A stretch of 64,000 bases of DNA from Clostridiaceae bacterium Marseille-Q4149 (GCA_018228685.1 CP073691.1:1178001-1242000), one strand, 5' to 3'; counted from the stretch's first letter, positions 52,528-63,689 are shown. A program made the numbers and translations. The notes: generated from the letters alone by a model not told the origin.

Positions 52528-53298
52528 ATGCAGGGAAAAGTGGAGATCTGCGGCATCAACACCGCCAAGCTGGAGGTTCTGAAAAACGACGAAATGACGG
52601 AGCTTCTGCGGCGGACCAAGGAGGGAGACATGGCCGCCCGGGAAAAGCTCATCCGAGGCAACCTGCGGCTGGTGCTGTCGGTGCTTCAGCGATTTGCCAG
52701 CCGGGGCGAGAACATGGACGACCTGTTCCAGGTGGGCTGTATCGGCCTCATCAAGGCCGTTGACAACTTCGATATCAACCAGCCGGTGCGCTTTTCTACC
52801 TACGGCGTTCCCATGATCGTGGGGGAGATCCGGCGGTATCTCCGGGACAACAGCGCCATCCGGGTGTCCCGAAGCCTGCGGGACACGGCGTATAAGGTCC
52901 TCCAGGCCCGGGAGCGTCTGCTGCGCCAGAGTCAGCGGGAGCCTACTGTGGAGCAGCTGGCCCAGGAGCTGGCCATCCCCCGGGAGGAGGTGGTGCTGGC
53001 CATGGACGCCATCGTGGACCCGGTGTCCCTGTACGAGCCCATATACTCCGAGGGCGGCGACACGGTATGCGTCATGGACCAGGTCAGCGACCGCCGCTGC
53101 ACCGACGAGAGCTGGATCCAACGCATTGCCCTGAAGGACGCCATCAGCCGCCTGACGCCCCGGGAGCGCAGCATTCTGATGATGCGCTTCAACCAGGGAA
53201 AGACCCAGATGGAGGTTTCGGCGCAGATCGGCATATCCCAGGCCCAGGTGAGCCGCCTGGAAAAGGGTGCCATCCGCGCCATCAAGAAGGAGCTGTAG
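52528..53298 (+). CDS. sigG: Sporulation sigma factor SigG
   Basis: 256 residues. The N-terminus KVEICGINTAKLEVLKNDEM is diagnostic for SigG. Region 2 has DDLFQVGCIGLIKAVDNFD, region 3 follows, and region 4 carries MEVSAQIGISQAQVSRLEKGAI. It directs late forespore gene expression after engulfment. sigE, a frequent neighbour in Clostridia, is not upstream here; tRNA-Arg and the mobile region occupy that side. Confidence 0.97.
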   Translation: MQGKVEICGINTAKLEVLKNDEMTELLRRTKEGDMAAREKLIRGNLRLVLSVLQRFASRGENMDDLFQVGCIGLIKAVDNFDINQPVRFSTYGVPMIVGEIRRYLRDNSAIRVSRSLRDTAYKVLQARERLLRQSQREPTVEQLAQELAIPREEVVLAMDAIVDPVSLYEPIYSEGGDTVCVMDQVSDRRCTDESWIQRIALKDAISRLTPRERSILMMRFNQGKTQMEVSAQIGISQAQVSRLEKGAIRAIKKEL

Positions 53299-53349
53299 CG
53301 CATACCGTCTCCCCTGCCCTGCCCGGCAGTCCATCTGCCGCAGGAATAT

Positions 53350-53394
53350 CAAAAGGGCCTGCTGCCTGCACTTTGCAGACGGCAAGCCCTTTTG
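53350..53394 (+). terminator. Hairpin after sigG
   Basis: CAAAAGGGC and GCCCTTTTG with additional TGCTGCC/GGCA pairing, located between convergent sigG and the flippase gene; usable from both sides. Confidence 0.6.
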
Positions 53395-53409
53395 GCTGCT
53401 TGAACGATA

Positions 53410-54945
53410 TTATGCCCTTCTGCGGCGCTTGCGGCGGAATTTGTCCAGCACTCCGGTGACGATGCCCCGCTCGTAGCGGTTCATGCCAAACAGCCACAGG
53501 CTGGCGGCGTAGACAGCCACGAACACGCAGCCCCAGATGAGAATATCCAGATACCCGGACACCGGAGCCAGCACGGCGATAAGCACCGCCACGATGGCGG
53601 GTACCAGCATGGACGGCAGCAGCCGGGCGATGCGGACCCAGAACCAGCGGACATCCAGGCCCACATGGCGGCGGAAATACCAGTTGATGGGAAGGACGTT
53701 CCCCACCACCGTGATAAACAGGATGGAACCGGCCACGCCCACCAGGCCGCCGTATTTGCACAGGGGGATCATCAGCCCCACATTAACGGCGGCGGCGGCC
53801 AGATAGACCCAGGCCCGGAACCGGTGCATATTCTTGGCCCGGAGGATCTCCAGCCCCACAAACTGGATGGCGGAGACGATGGTGCTGGCAAACAGCAGCA
53901 GAGCCACGGGATAGTCCACGGCAAACTGCTCCTTGCCGCCGGCCCACAGGATCACAAAGGGACGGCCCACCGCCACAAAGCCCAGAAACACCGCCATCAG
54001 CATGATGAACTGCAGGCGTCCTGCCTTGGTCATCAGCCGGGTCAGCTCCCGGTTGGAGTCGCCCTCCGCCACCATCCGGTGGACCCGGGGGATCAGCACA
54101 TTGGAGATGGCCATGGCAAAGGACAGATAGTACACGTTCAGCTGGTTGGCGCTGTAGTACACGCCGGACAGCTCCGCGCCATGGATCCAGGTGGTCATCA
54201 GGGTGCCGATGCCATAGTTCAGCTGGTCCACCACCACCGCCAGGAAAATGTAGAACGTGAAGCCCATCATGTTCTTCATCAGCGGCAGGTCGTAGGTCCG
54301 GAAGGACACCGGCATTTTCAGCACCGCGAAGCAGTAGGCCATATACGTCAGACCGCACACGATGGTCAGCACCAGCGAAAGCGTGGCAATGGCCGGGGAG
54401 CGGAAGCCCAACAGCAGCAGGGGAATGGAGATCAGCGGACTGAGCACGGATTTGGCCATGGTGACAGCCTTCAGGAACAGATACCGCTCGTGGATGTTCA
54501 CATGGGACTCAAAAACGCTGAAGGGGAAGGACAGAGCCGCGTTTAGGGTCATGATCCGCAGGAGCTTTGCGCCCAGGGCCAGTTCCTCCGGGGCCCACTT
54601 GGTGCCGAACACCATCTGGGGATGGGCGGCCAGAAAGAAGCCCAGGGCCAGCAGCACCAGTCCCAGCAGCGACAGGGTCACCAGGAACATGCCGTTGAGC
54701 TTTGCCATTTCCCGCCGGTCCTTGGCCACCTTGGCCTGGGAATAGTAGCGGATATAGGCGCTGCCCAGGCCCATGCTCAGCAGCAGCAGGTAGGAGATGA
54801 TGGGCCCCACCGCGCCGTATACACCGTATTCCGTTTCGCCCAGCCGGCCCAGCATAATGGGCGTATAGATCAGCGAGATCAGCGTGCTCAGGCCCATGGA
54901 CACATAGGACAGCACCGCTCCCAGCCGCACTTGATTCACTTGCAA
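53410..54945 (-). CDS. Polysaccharide flippase (MATE/Wzx-like)
   Basis: About 511 residues from a TTG at 54945 placed after GAGGGTGG; an ATG 21 bases further upstream lacks an RBS. Around twelve to fourteen membrane helices; RLGAVLSYVSMGLSTLISLIYTPIMLGRLG at the start is typical of oligosaccharide flippases. A basic tail (DKFRRKRRRRA) follows. It would flip a lipid-linked glycan across the membrane. No glycosyltransferase genes are adjacent, so the glycan is unknown. Confidence 0.85.
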   Translation of the reverse strand: MQVNQVRLGAVLSYVSMGLSTLISLIYTPIMLGRLGETEYGVYGAVGPIISYLLLLSMGLGSAYIRYYSQAKVAKDRREMAKLNGMFLVTLSLLGLVLLALGFFLAAHPQMVFGTKWAPEELALGAKLLRIMTLNAALSFPFSVFESHVNIHERYLFLKAVTMAKSVLSPLISIPLLLLGFRSPAIATLSLVLTIVCGLTYMAYCFAVLKMPVSFRTYDLPLMKNMMGFTFYIFLAVVVDQLNYGIGTLMTTWIHGAELSGVYYSANQLNVYYLSFAMAISNVLIPRVHRMVAEGDSNRELTRLMTKAGRLQFIMLMAVFLGFVAVGRPFVILWAGGKEQFAVDYPVALLLFASTIVSAIQFVGLEILRAKNMHRFRAWVYLAAAAVNVGLMIPLCKYGGLVGVAGSILFITVVGNVLPINWYFRRHVGLDVRWFWVRIARLLPSMLVPAIVAVLIAVLAPVSGYLDILIWGCVFVAVYAASLWLFGMNRYERGIVTGVLDKFRRKRRRRA

Positions 54946-55040
54946 GGGTCCACCCTCTTTCTGCATATCCGAGTCATTATACCGGGTTTTCCGGGCTATG
55001 TAAAGAGTCCGTCAAGTGAATTCATGAAAATGTCACAAAC

Positions 55041-55095
55041 TGGGGCAGGCTGGGACAGGCTGAGACAAGCCGGGACAAACCGGGACAAGCCGGGG
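55041..55095. repeat. Five tandem ~10-bp repeats
   Basis: Imperfect units GGCTGGGACA, GGCTGAGACA, AGCCGGGACA, AACCGGGACA and AGCCGGGG in a row, between the flippase and a small membrane protein gene. Copy number may vary between strains. Confidence 0.75.
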
Positions 55096-55353
55096 TCATG
55101 CGCGGAAATAGCCGTACAGCTCGATGATGGCGAAAAGGATGTTCAGCAGGCCGAAGGCGAAGATCAGGGTCACGGCGGCCTTCTGGCCGGAGCGGCTGCG
55201 GTCCATGCCGGAGGCCAGCAGGAGCATGGCCCCCGCCAGAGCCAGAGCCGAGACACCGGGGATATACACCACCGCCAGCTGCCGCAGCAGCCAGAAGATC
55301 ACGGCCACGGCCAGCAGGAGCATGGATAATCTGCGCTTGGTTTCCAGTTTCAT
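55096..55353 (-). CDS. Small membrane protein
   Basis: 85 residues from the ATG at 55353, seven bases after AGGAGG. A basic start (KLETKRRL), then three hydrophobic helices (about 9-25, 27-48, 56-80). No family recognised. The tandem repeats begin right at its stop codon. Confidence 0.6.
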   Translation of the reverse strand: MKLETKRRLSMLLLAVAVIFWLLRQLAVVYIPGVSALALAGAMLLLASGMDRSRSGQKAAVTLIFAFGLLNILFAIIELYGYFRA

Positions 55354-55441
55354 GAAAAACCTCCTGATTTTTTCTATTAGTCTACCGAATTTTCCCGGAA
55401 AATACAAGAGCCTTCGTTGAATTTGCATAAATTTGCAGAAA

Positions 55442-55467
55442 AGCGGCACGGCTTACGCCGTGCCGCT
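55442..55467 (-). terminator. Terminator of the DUF6487-like gene
   Basis: AGCGGCACGGC and GCCGTGCCGCT with a four-base loop, followed on the minus strand by TTTTCTG. Confidence 0.75.
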
Positions 55468-55485
55468 ATCCGTGCAGCAAGCCGG

Positions 55486-55707
55486 TTATTCCGGGTCGTA
55501 GGCAATGGTTACCATCCGGCAGGCGGCGCACCGCTGGGCCGGAACGTGGTCCGTTTCCGAGTGGGGGGCCTTTCCCAGAAGCAGGAAGCCCGGGCAGCCC
55601 ACGGCCGCGCCCATGGGACGGTTCTCCGTCACCCAGCACACGCCGCCTCGGCCCATAGCCCGGACGAAGCCGGACTGCATCTCGTTTCCACAGCAGGGAC
55701 ATTTCAT
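55486..55707 (-). CDS. Small zinc-ribbon protein (DUF6487-like)
   Basis: 73 residues from the ATG at 55707 (GAGGAGGT upstream). It opens with CPCCGNEMQSGF and closes with CAACRMVTIAYD, the two CxxC pairs of a small zinc ribbon. The DUF6487 label is tentative. Monocistronic with its own terminator. Confidence 0.65.
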   Translation of the reverse strand: MKCPCCGNEMQSGFVRAMGRGGVCWVTENRPMGAAVGCPGFLLLGKAPHSETDHVPAQRCAACRMVTIAYDPE

Positions 55708-55844
55708 GGCAGGTACCTCCTCTTGCTCATTATGCTTTATACTTTCCATCATATGATATATGTTGCTATTATATTACCATAAATACAATATATAAATGTG
55801 AACAATGTAAGAACAAACCATAAAAAATATGTGAAAAAATTATA

Positions 55845-55882
55845 AAATGACAGCCACTTGCAGACAAGCGGCTGTCACTTTT
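55845..55882 (-). terminator. Terminator of the hydrogenase operon
   Basis: AAAAGTGACAGCCgCTTG and CAAGtGGCTGTCATTTT arms on the minus strand, followed by an ATAATTTTTT tract. Confidence 0.82.
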
Positions 55883-55891
55883 GACGGAATA

Positions 55892-57621
<1,730 letters not shown>

Positions 57622-57628
<7 letters not shown>

Positions 57629-59460
57629 TTGATATCTCGACCTCCTCTGAAAATGCCGTAGCCAAAGTGATCGCACCGCAGGCAGCGGGAGGCCTCGGTG
57701 ACGGCGCCCTCCTCGGTGAGACCGCACTCGATGTCCTCAAAGTCGCACTTGCGCTCACAGGCCTGGCGCTCGGTGGTGTTGATGCGCCCGTGGGGCGGGC
57801 GGTTGTTCAGCCGGGGAGCCGGGATGTCCACGTCCACCCGGATCTCATGGTGGAAGCCCAGGTGCTCGTCGATGTTGGCGGCAGCCACCTTTCCGGCGGC
57901 AATGGCCCGGATGGCGGTGGCGGGGCCGGTGACGCAGTCGCCGCCGGCAAAGATGTTGTCCATATCGTTGACCTGACCGGACAGGGCGGCCACCAGCCGT
58001 CCGCCGCGGGTAATGGGCACGCCGGCCTGGTCAAAGCCCTGGATCTCGATGCCCTGGCCGATGGCCACCACGATGATATCCGCCGGGATGCGCACCTGGT
58101 CCAGGGCGGCCTTGTTGGGCTTGGGACGCCCGGAGCTGTCCACATCGCCGATGATCTGGGGCTGGACCCACAGAGCCCGGGCCACGCCGTCCTCGTCGGC
58201 TTCAATGCGGACGGGAGCTGCCAGGGTCATCATCTCCGCCCCCTCGGCGGTGGCCCCTGCCACCTCGTCGGGCAGGGCCGTCATGTCCTCCAGGCGGCGG
58301 CGATACACACAGGTGACCTTGCTGGCCCCCAGGCGGATGGAGCTGCGGGTGACGTCCATGGCCACATTGCCGCCGCCGATGACCACCACCTGCTTGCCGG
58401 TGAAGTCGGGCATCACGTCGTCGCCGATGGCCTTGAGCATCTCCACAGCGGATATGACATTGCAGCTGTCCTCACCGGGGATGCCGGTCTTTTTATCCTG
58501 GTGGGCGCCGATGGCGATGTAAATACAGTCGTACTGCTTTTCCAGCTCCTCCAGCCAGATGTCCCGGCCGATGCGGACGTTGGTGCGGACCTCGATGCCC
58601 AGGGACAGGATGGAGTCGATCTCGGCGTCCAGCTTCTCCCGGGGGAAGCGGTAGCTGGGGATGCCGTAGCGCAGCATACCGCCCAGCTTGCTGCACTCCT
58701 CGAAAATGGTGACCTTATGGCCCATCAGGGCCAGGTAATAGGCGCAGCTGAGGCCGCTGGGGCCGCCGCCCACGATGGCCACGGTCTTGCCGGTGGCCGG
58801 GGCGCAGGGGGGATTGGGCACCACGCCTGCGTGGTCCACGGCGTACCGCTTCAGGCCCCGGATGTTGATGGGATCGTCGATCATATTCCGGCGGCAGCGG
58901 GCCTCGCAGGGATGCTCACAGATGTAGGCGCAGGCGGTGGGCATGGGGTTGTCCTTGCGGATCAGGCGCACGGCGTCGGCGTAGCGCCCGACCCCCACCA
59001 GGGCCATGTAGCCCGGGATATCCACCCCCGCCGGACACAGGGCAACGCAGGGCACGGGATTCTGGAGGCTTGCCAGGCACCGGTGGTGCTGCACGTGCTC
59101 CTCATAGTCGTCCCGGAAGCCCTCCAGGCCATCCACCACCAGGCGGGCGGCGTCCCGGCCGATGGCGCAGTCAGCGGTGTCCACGATGCTGCGGGCGGTT
59201 TTCTCGATGATGCGGACGGTGTCCATGTTGGCGGTGCCGTCCAGCACCTGGGAAATGAGCTTGGTCAGCTGGCCCAGGCCGATGCGGCAGGGAACGCACT
59301 TGCCGCAGGTCTGGGCGTGGCACAGCTGCAGAAACGACAGAGACATTTCCACCGGGCACAGGCCCGGAGGGCTGGCGGCGATCCGGCGCTCCACATCGCG
59401 GTAAAGACCCTCTACCACGGTCTGAGCCCTGCTGGGGGTTTTGATGTCAAGTCTGCTCAA
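57622..59460 (-). CDS. NuoF-type Fe-S domain fused to GltD-like flavoprotein
   Basis: 612 residues from a TTG at 59460 preceded by AAGGAG. The N-terminal ~110 residues carry the NuoF-type [4Fe-4S] site (Cys52, 55, 58 and 98 in CHAQTCGKCVPCRIG and DTADCAI). Then comes the GltD-type N-terminal Fe-S domain (CVALCPAGVDIPGYM, CAYICEHPCEARCRR), two dinucleotide-binding folds (VAIVGGGPSGLSCAYYLA for FAD and VVVIGGGNVAMDV for NAD(P)H) and a C-terminal Cys pair (SRCLRC). It should pass electrons between NAD(P)H and the hydrogenase encoded immediately downstream. Confidence 0.9.
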
Positions 59461-59543
59461 AACAGTTCCACTCCTTCCGTCCGCTTGCGGCGTTTGGCTG
59501 TGCGCCGCAGACGGACTGATATTGGTTACAGCTACAGAATGCC

Positions 59544-59568
59544 ACAATTGATTTCAAAAGTCAATTGT
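59544..59568 (-). promoter_or_regulatory. Palindrome upstream of the hydrogenase operon
   Basis: ACAATTGA-N9-TCAATTGT, perfect 8-bp arms, overlapping a TTGACT -35-like box on the minus strand. A candidate operator, possibly for a redox regulator such as Rex, though it does not match the Rex consensus exactly. Confidence 0.45.
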
Positions 59569-59798
59569 TTCAGAAAAGTTGTCTATCCGATGAGAAATTT
59601 TCATAATTGATGAGAAAACATTGCAGAAAAATTCACGGAACCATAGGGCGGCCTGAAATTTTGAAATCTTCGGAAACGGCGGAAAACCGGGAACGTTTCC
59701 CACTCCATTGCCAAGATTGTGACGAAAATTATTTCGTATAAATACAATAAATTTCGGCACATGAAAATCATTCCGGGACAAAGTGTTGCATTTGCATA

Positions 59799-59827
59799 TT
59801 GCGGACGGGGCCTGTACATGTTATAGT
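59799..59827 (+). promoter_or_regulatory. Promoter of the FTR-like gene
   Basis: TTGCGG (59799-59804), 17-bp spacer, TATAGT (59822-59827), 29 bases before the ATG. Confidence 0.5.
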
Positions 59828-59856
59828 GAGTGTGCAAATCAGAAAGGAGGCGCGCC

Positions 59857-60054
59857 ATGAAGGTTCGGCTCAACGAGGACCGGCAGGTGGTGGACGCCAT
59901 CCGGGAGGGGTTAAAGCGCACCGGCGGGTACTGCCCGTGCCGCCTGGCCCGGACGGAGGAAAACCGCTGCATGTGCAAGGAATTCAAAGATCAGATCGCG
60001 GACCCCGACTTTGAGGGGTACTGCCACTGCCGTCTGTATTATAAGGAGAAGTAA
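59857..60054 (+). CDS. Ferredoxin-thioredoxin reductase catalytic-domain mini-protein
   Basis: 65 residues from the ATG at 59857 (AAAGGAGG upstream). Three CxC pairs: CPC (26-28), CMC (38-40) and CHC (56-58), the residues that hold the [4Fe-4S] cluster and active disulfide in FTR beta subunits. Spacing differs from plant/cyanobacterial FTR (CPC-x9-CMC-x15-CHC here). It may couple ferredoxin to a thioredoxin-like partner. Divergent from the hydrogenase pair. Confidence 0.75.
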   Translation: MKVRLNEDRQVVDAIREGLKRTGGYCPCRLARTEENRCMCKEFKDQIADPDFEGYCHCRLYYKEK

Positions 60055-60060
60055 GGCCTG

Positions 60061-60094
60061 TCCCCCGGTTCACATTGAACCGGGGGATTTTTTT
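60061..60094 (+). terminator. Terminator of the FTR-like gene
   Basis: TCCCCCGGTTC and GAACCGGGGGA arms, five-base loop, then TTTTTTT. Confidence 0.9.
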
Positions 60095-60340
60095 CGCCCG
60101 GCGGAGGAGTGCATCATGCCGGTATAATTCCAGCAAATGGCAGGGATGTTTGTCGATAATGACATAATTTAGCGCAATTCTGCGTTTTTATGCATTATAG
60201 GCGATTATAAACGGCATGTTTTGTTGAATTCACAGAAAGCTAACAAGTTGATGAGATTTTTGTTGCATGGTGCAATATTTGCGAGTAAAGTAGTGAAGTA
60301 CCCGGCAGAAATCCGGGAAAGAAAAGAAGGAGAAAAGCAT

Positions 60341-61822
60341 ATGGAAATTCAAATTCTGCCCCTGATTATCGTTGTCGCATATCTGGTGGGCATGCTGACC
60401 GTGGGCGCCGTGGTCAGCAAGGTCCAGATCAAGAACGCCAAGGACTACATGGTGGCCGGACGCCGCATGGGCCTGTTTATGGTGGCGTTCTCCCTGTCCG
60501 CCAACAACATCGGCGGCGGCTGCACCACGGGCCTGGCCCAGAAGGCCTTCGGCGACTGGGGCCTCAGCGCCGTGTGGTACGTCCTGGCGGCTTCCATTGC
60601 CATGATCCCCCTGGCCTACTTCGCTCCCAAGATCCGCAAGACCATGGCCGTGACCATCCCCGAGGTGGTGGGCCGCCGGTTCGGCAAGTTCTCCAGCAAC
60701 TTCACGGCTATCCTGTCCGTGCTGTCGCTGTTCTGCCTGACCTCCTCCCAGATCGCCGCCTCCGGCGGCGTCATCAACGCCCTGATCCCCTCCATTCCCC
60801 TGAATGTGTGCCTGATCTTCGCGGGCATCGTCATCATTCTGTACACCACCATGGGCGGCATGATCGCCGACCAGATCTCCGACCTGGTGCAGTTCGGCAT
60901 CATCCTGGTGGGCCTGGCCATCGCCACTCCCATCGTGCTGAACCATGCCGGCGGCTGGAGCGCCATCTCTGCGGCTCTGCCCGGTGAGAAGCTGAACCTG
61001 ACCCAAATCGGCTGGGCTTCCATCATCGGCTACATTTTCAACTACTTCTGCACCTTCCTGGCCGGTCCCGAGATGGTCTCCCGCTTTGAGACCGCCAAGG
61101 ACGAAAAGACCGCCAAGAACGCTGCGTTTGTCTCCGCTATCCTCATGGCCGCCATGTCCATCTTCCCCACCCTGCTGGGTCTGGCTGCCTTTGCTCTGCA
61201 GGATCAGCTGCCCGGCCTGGCCGAGAACGGCAGCAACGCCATGATGATCGTCACCGGTCATTATGCCCCCGGTGTGGTGACGGGCCTGATCTCCGCCGCC
61301 ATCATCTGCGCCACCATGTCCTCCGCCGACTCCAACCTGCTGTGCATGTCCACCATGATCATCAACGACCTGTACACCGGTCTGGGCGGCAAGAAGCAGC
61401 TGACGGACAAGCAGACCATCTTCTATACCCGGGCCTGCAACGTGCTGTCCGCTGTTGTGGCCATGCTGATCTCTCTGTTCGGCGTGTCTATCGTGGCCAT
61501 GAACACCTTCGCCTTCGGCATTCGCTGCGCCGGTCCCTTCGCCGCATATGGCCTGGGCCTGGCAGTGCCCAAGGCCACCAAGAACTCCGGTATCATCTCC
61601 ATCATCTGCGGCACCATCGCCTTTGTGGTGTGGCAGATCGTGGGCGGCGGCGGCACCTGGATGTTCCTGATGCCGGTGGTGGCCGGATGCCTGGTGAGCA
61701 CCATCTCCTTCTTTGTGGTCAACTGGATCGAGTGGGGCCGCGGTGTGGCTCCCGCCCCCAGCGCCTATCTGACTGACGAGGAAGTCGCCAGAAAGATCGC
61801 TGAGGAGTCTGCCGGCCGGTAA
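60341..61822 (+). CDS. Sodium:solute symporter family protein
   Basis: 493 residues from the ATG at 60341, eight bases after AAGGAG. About thirteen membrane helices. AKDYMVAGRRMGLFMVAFSLSANNIGGG and the later ATMSSADSNLLCMSTMIINDLY are signatures of the SSS family, which couples Na+ flow to uptake of sugars, amino acids or carboxylates. The substrate is not evident. A small CCCGG/CCGGG hairpin sits in the 5' leader (60301-60318). Confidence 0.92.
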   Translation: MEIQILPLIIVVAYLVGMLTVGAVVSKVQIKNAKDYMVAGRRMGLFMVAFSLSANNIGGGCTTGLAQKAFGDWGLSAVWYVLAASIAMIPLAYFAPKIRKTMAVTIPEVVGRRFGKFSSNFTAILSVLSLFCLTSSQIAASGGVINALIPSIPLNVCLIFAGIVIILYTTMGGMIADQISDLVQFGIILVGLAIATPIVLNHAGGWSAISAALPGEKLNLTQIGWASIIGYIFNYFCTFLAGPEMVSRFETAKDEKTAKNAAFVSAILMAAMSIFPTLLGLAAFALQDQLPGLAENGSNAMMIVTGHYAPGVVTGLISAAIICATMSSADSNLLCMSTMIINDLYTGLGGKKQLTDKQTIFYTRACNVLSAVVAMLISLFGVSIVAMNTFAFGIRCAGPFAAYGLGLAVPKATKNSGIISIICGTIAFVVWQIVGGGGTWMFLMPVVAGCLVSTISFFVVNWIEWGRGVAPAPSAYLTDEEVARKIAEESAGR

Positions 61823-61840
61823 AGCATCCCAAATCGAACA

Positions 61841-61873
61841 ACAGCCCCTGCGGGAAAATCCCGCAGGGGCTGT
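61841..61873. terminator. Bidirectional hairpin
   Basis: ACAGCCCCTGCGGG and CCCGCAGGGGCTGT, 14-bp arms with a five-base loop, between the convergent symporter and peptidase genes. U-runs are short. Confidence 0.65.
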
Positions 61874-61892
61874 CTAACATAAGGGGCAGTTT

Positions 61893-62930
61893 TTAAATTT
61901 CAAGATATCCCTTGAGCACCTTCAGGGTGTTCCACACGCCGTCGATATGGCTGCGCTCATAGCCGTGGCTGGCGTAGACGCCGGCGCCGATAAGCCCGTG
62001 GCGCAGGTCGTTTCCGGCAGACAGGGTGGCCTCCACATCAGAGCCGTAGTGGGGGTACACATCCACGGCGTAGTCGGCCTTTTCCCGCCGGGCGGCGTCA
62101 ATGAGCTTTCCCACCACTTCATAGCTGTAGGGGCCGCCGGAGTCCTTGGCGCAGATGGACACCTGCCGCTCGGTGCAGCGCAGACCGTCGCCCACGCAGC
62201 CCATGTCCACGCTGATGGCCTCGGTGACGCCCTGGGGCACGCTGGCGGCTCCGCCGTGGCCCACCTCCTCATACACCGTCACATGGGCGTATACCCGGCG
62301 GCGGGGGGTGAGGTCCTTGTCCTTCATGAACTTGGCCAGGCCCAGCAGAATGCCCACGGACAGCTTGTCGTCCAGGAAGCGGCTCTTGATATAGCCGGAG
62401 CCGGTGATCCGGGTCCGGGGTTCGAAGCAGACGATGTCGCCCACCTCCACACCCAGAGCGCGGGTATCATCGGCGGACTTCACGTCCTCGTCCAGCACCA
62501 CCTCGCAGGTGTCATAGCTGCGCTTGGCGTTGGCGTATTCGCCGTTGACGTGGACGGAGGCGTTGCACAGCTGGAAGGTGCCCTCGATGACCCGGCCGGA
62601 ACGGGTGTAGACCCGGACGTTCTCCGCCTCGCCGTTTTCCGGACGCATACCGCCCAGAGCCGTCAGCTGCAGGCGGCCATTTCCCTTGATCTCCGCCACC
62701 ATGCCGCCCAGGGTGTCGGCATGGGCCTCCAGCAGCAGGCCGTCATTCTCGTCGCTGCCGCCCAGGTCGATGAGAACGCCGCCCTTGACGGTGGTCCGGG
62801 CCTCATAGCCCAGGGACCGGAAGGCGTTCAGCACCCACTCCGCCGCCTGCCGGGTGAAGCCCGTGGGGCTGTCGATGGCCAGCAGCTCCACCGCCTGGTG
62901 GGCGGCGTATTCCGCATAGGTACGTTCCAT
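61893..62930 (-). CDS. M42-family metallo-aminopeptidase
   Basis: 345 residues, family length. Co-catalytic zinc ligands appear in LEAHADTLGG (His/Asp), RFLDDKLSVGIL (Asp), VYEEVGHGGA (Glu-Glu) and ASHGYERSHIDG (His). These enzymes form tetrahedral cytosolic complexes that trim peptides. It precedes nothing on its strand but is itself 15 bases downstream of yqeC, so the two are probably one transcript. Confidence 0.92.
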   Translation of the reverse strand: MERTYAEYAAHQAVELLAIDSPTGFTRQAAEWVLNAFRSLGYEARTTVKGGVLIDLGGSDENDGLLLEAHADTLGGMVAEIKGNGRLQLTALGGMRPENGEAENVRVYTRSGRVIEGTFQLCNASVHVNGEYANAKRSYDTCEVVLDEDVKSADDTRALGVEVGDIVCFEPRTRITGSGYIKSRFLDDKLSVGILLGLAKFMKDKDLTPRRRVYAHVTVYEEVGHGGAASVPQGVTEAISVDMGCVGDGLRCTERQVSICAKDSGGPYSYEVVGKLIDAARREKADYAVDVYPHYGSDVEATLSAGNDLRHGLIGAGVYASHGYERSHIDGVWNTLKVLKGYLEI

Positions 62931-62945
62931 AGTTGAATCCTCCTG

Positions 62946-63608
62946 TTATTTGATCTTTTCCCAGCAGCCGGACCGCAGGGAACCGGCAGCCACCGGGCAG
63001 TCCAGCCGCTCCGCCAGCTGCCGGGCCAGGGGACGTTCCTCCTCCTGGTCCACCTGGTTTACGAAAACCTGGTCATGAAATCCCTCCCGGGCGGCCACCC
63101 GGGCCGCGATGGCCGGGGTCACGGGCCGGTTTTCCGGCACACCGGCCAGCCGGGCATACAGGGCCGGACGATGGGCCGCAACGCTGATGGGACGGCCGAA
63201 GCCGTCGGCTCCCAGCACCAAAATGGTGGTGTTGCGCCGGGGCGGCAGCACCGGCTCGTGCTTTTCGTGGCCCTTGAAGGGCTTTCCGGCGGAGCCGTCC
63301 GCCTCCACCAGGGTATAGTCCGCCAGGGCGTCCCAGCCCTCAAAGCCCGGGGACACCAGCTTGCCCTGGGCCGACGGAACCCCCAGGCACACCAGGCCCT
63401 CCCGGGCCAGAATTTCCCGGGCGGTATCCGGGTCCTGGGCCACGGCGATGCCGGTGGGGGGCCAGATCTTGGTGGTGGTGGTCACCGCCACGGTGCCCCG
63501 CTCCCGCAGCTCCCGGGCCAGGTGATACATCAGGGTGGTCTTGCCGCCGCCGCCGATCAGGGCGGTGACGCCGGGCCGGATGTCCAGCAGGTCGCATAGC
63601 TTATTCAC
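62946..63608 (-). CDS. yqeC: Selenium cofactor biosynthesis protein YqeC
   Basis: 220 residues. P-loop ALIGGGGKTTLMYHLAREL, then TTTTKIWPP, YTLVEADGSAGKPFKGHEKHEPVLP and FVNQVD are the conserved blocks of the YqeC family, linked to maturation of selenium-dependent molybdenum hydroxylases such as xanthine dehydrogenase. This suggests the genome carries such an enzyme; none is in the window. Confidence 0.92.
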   Translation of the reverse strand: MNKLCDLLDIRPGVTALIGGGGKTTLMYHLARELRERGTVAVTTTTKIWPPTGIAVAQDPDTAREILAREGLVCLGVPSAQGKLVSPGFEGWDALADYTLVEADGSAGKPFKGHEKHEPVLPPRRNTTILVLGADGFGRPISVAAHRPALYARLAGVPENRPVTPAIAARVAAREGFHDQVFVNQVDQEEERPLARQLAERLDCPVAAGSLRSGCWEKIK

Positions 63609-63689
63609 TTTCTCACTCTCCCTTTGCGCCGCGTGTGCGGCAGGGCCATTGTATCACAGGGCGGTGGAAAAATCCACCTATATTTCCGC

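Larger units (their letters stand above)
59461..59856. other. Divergent region between hydrogenase operon and FTR-like gene
   Basis: AT-rich and without a credible gene. Holds the palindrome at 59544-59568 on the hydrogenase side and a promoter at 59799-59827 for the plus-strand gene. Confidence 0.5.
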
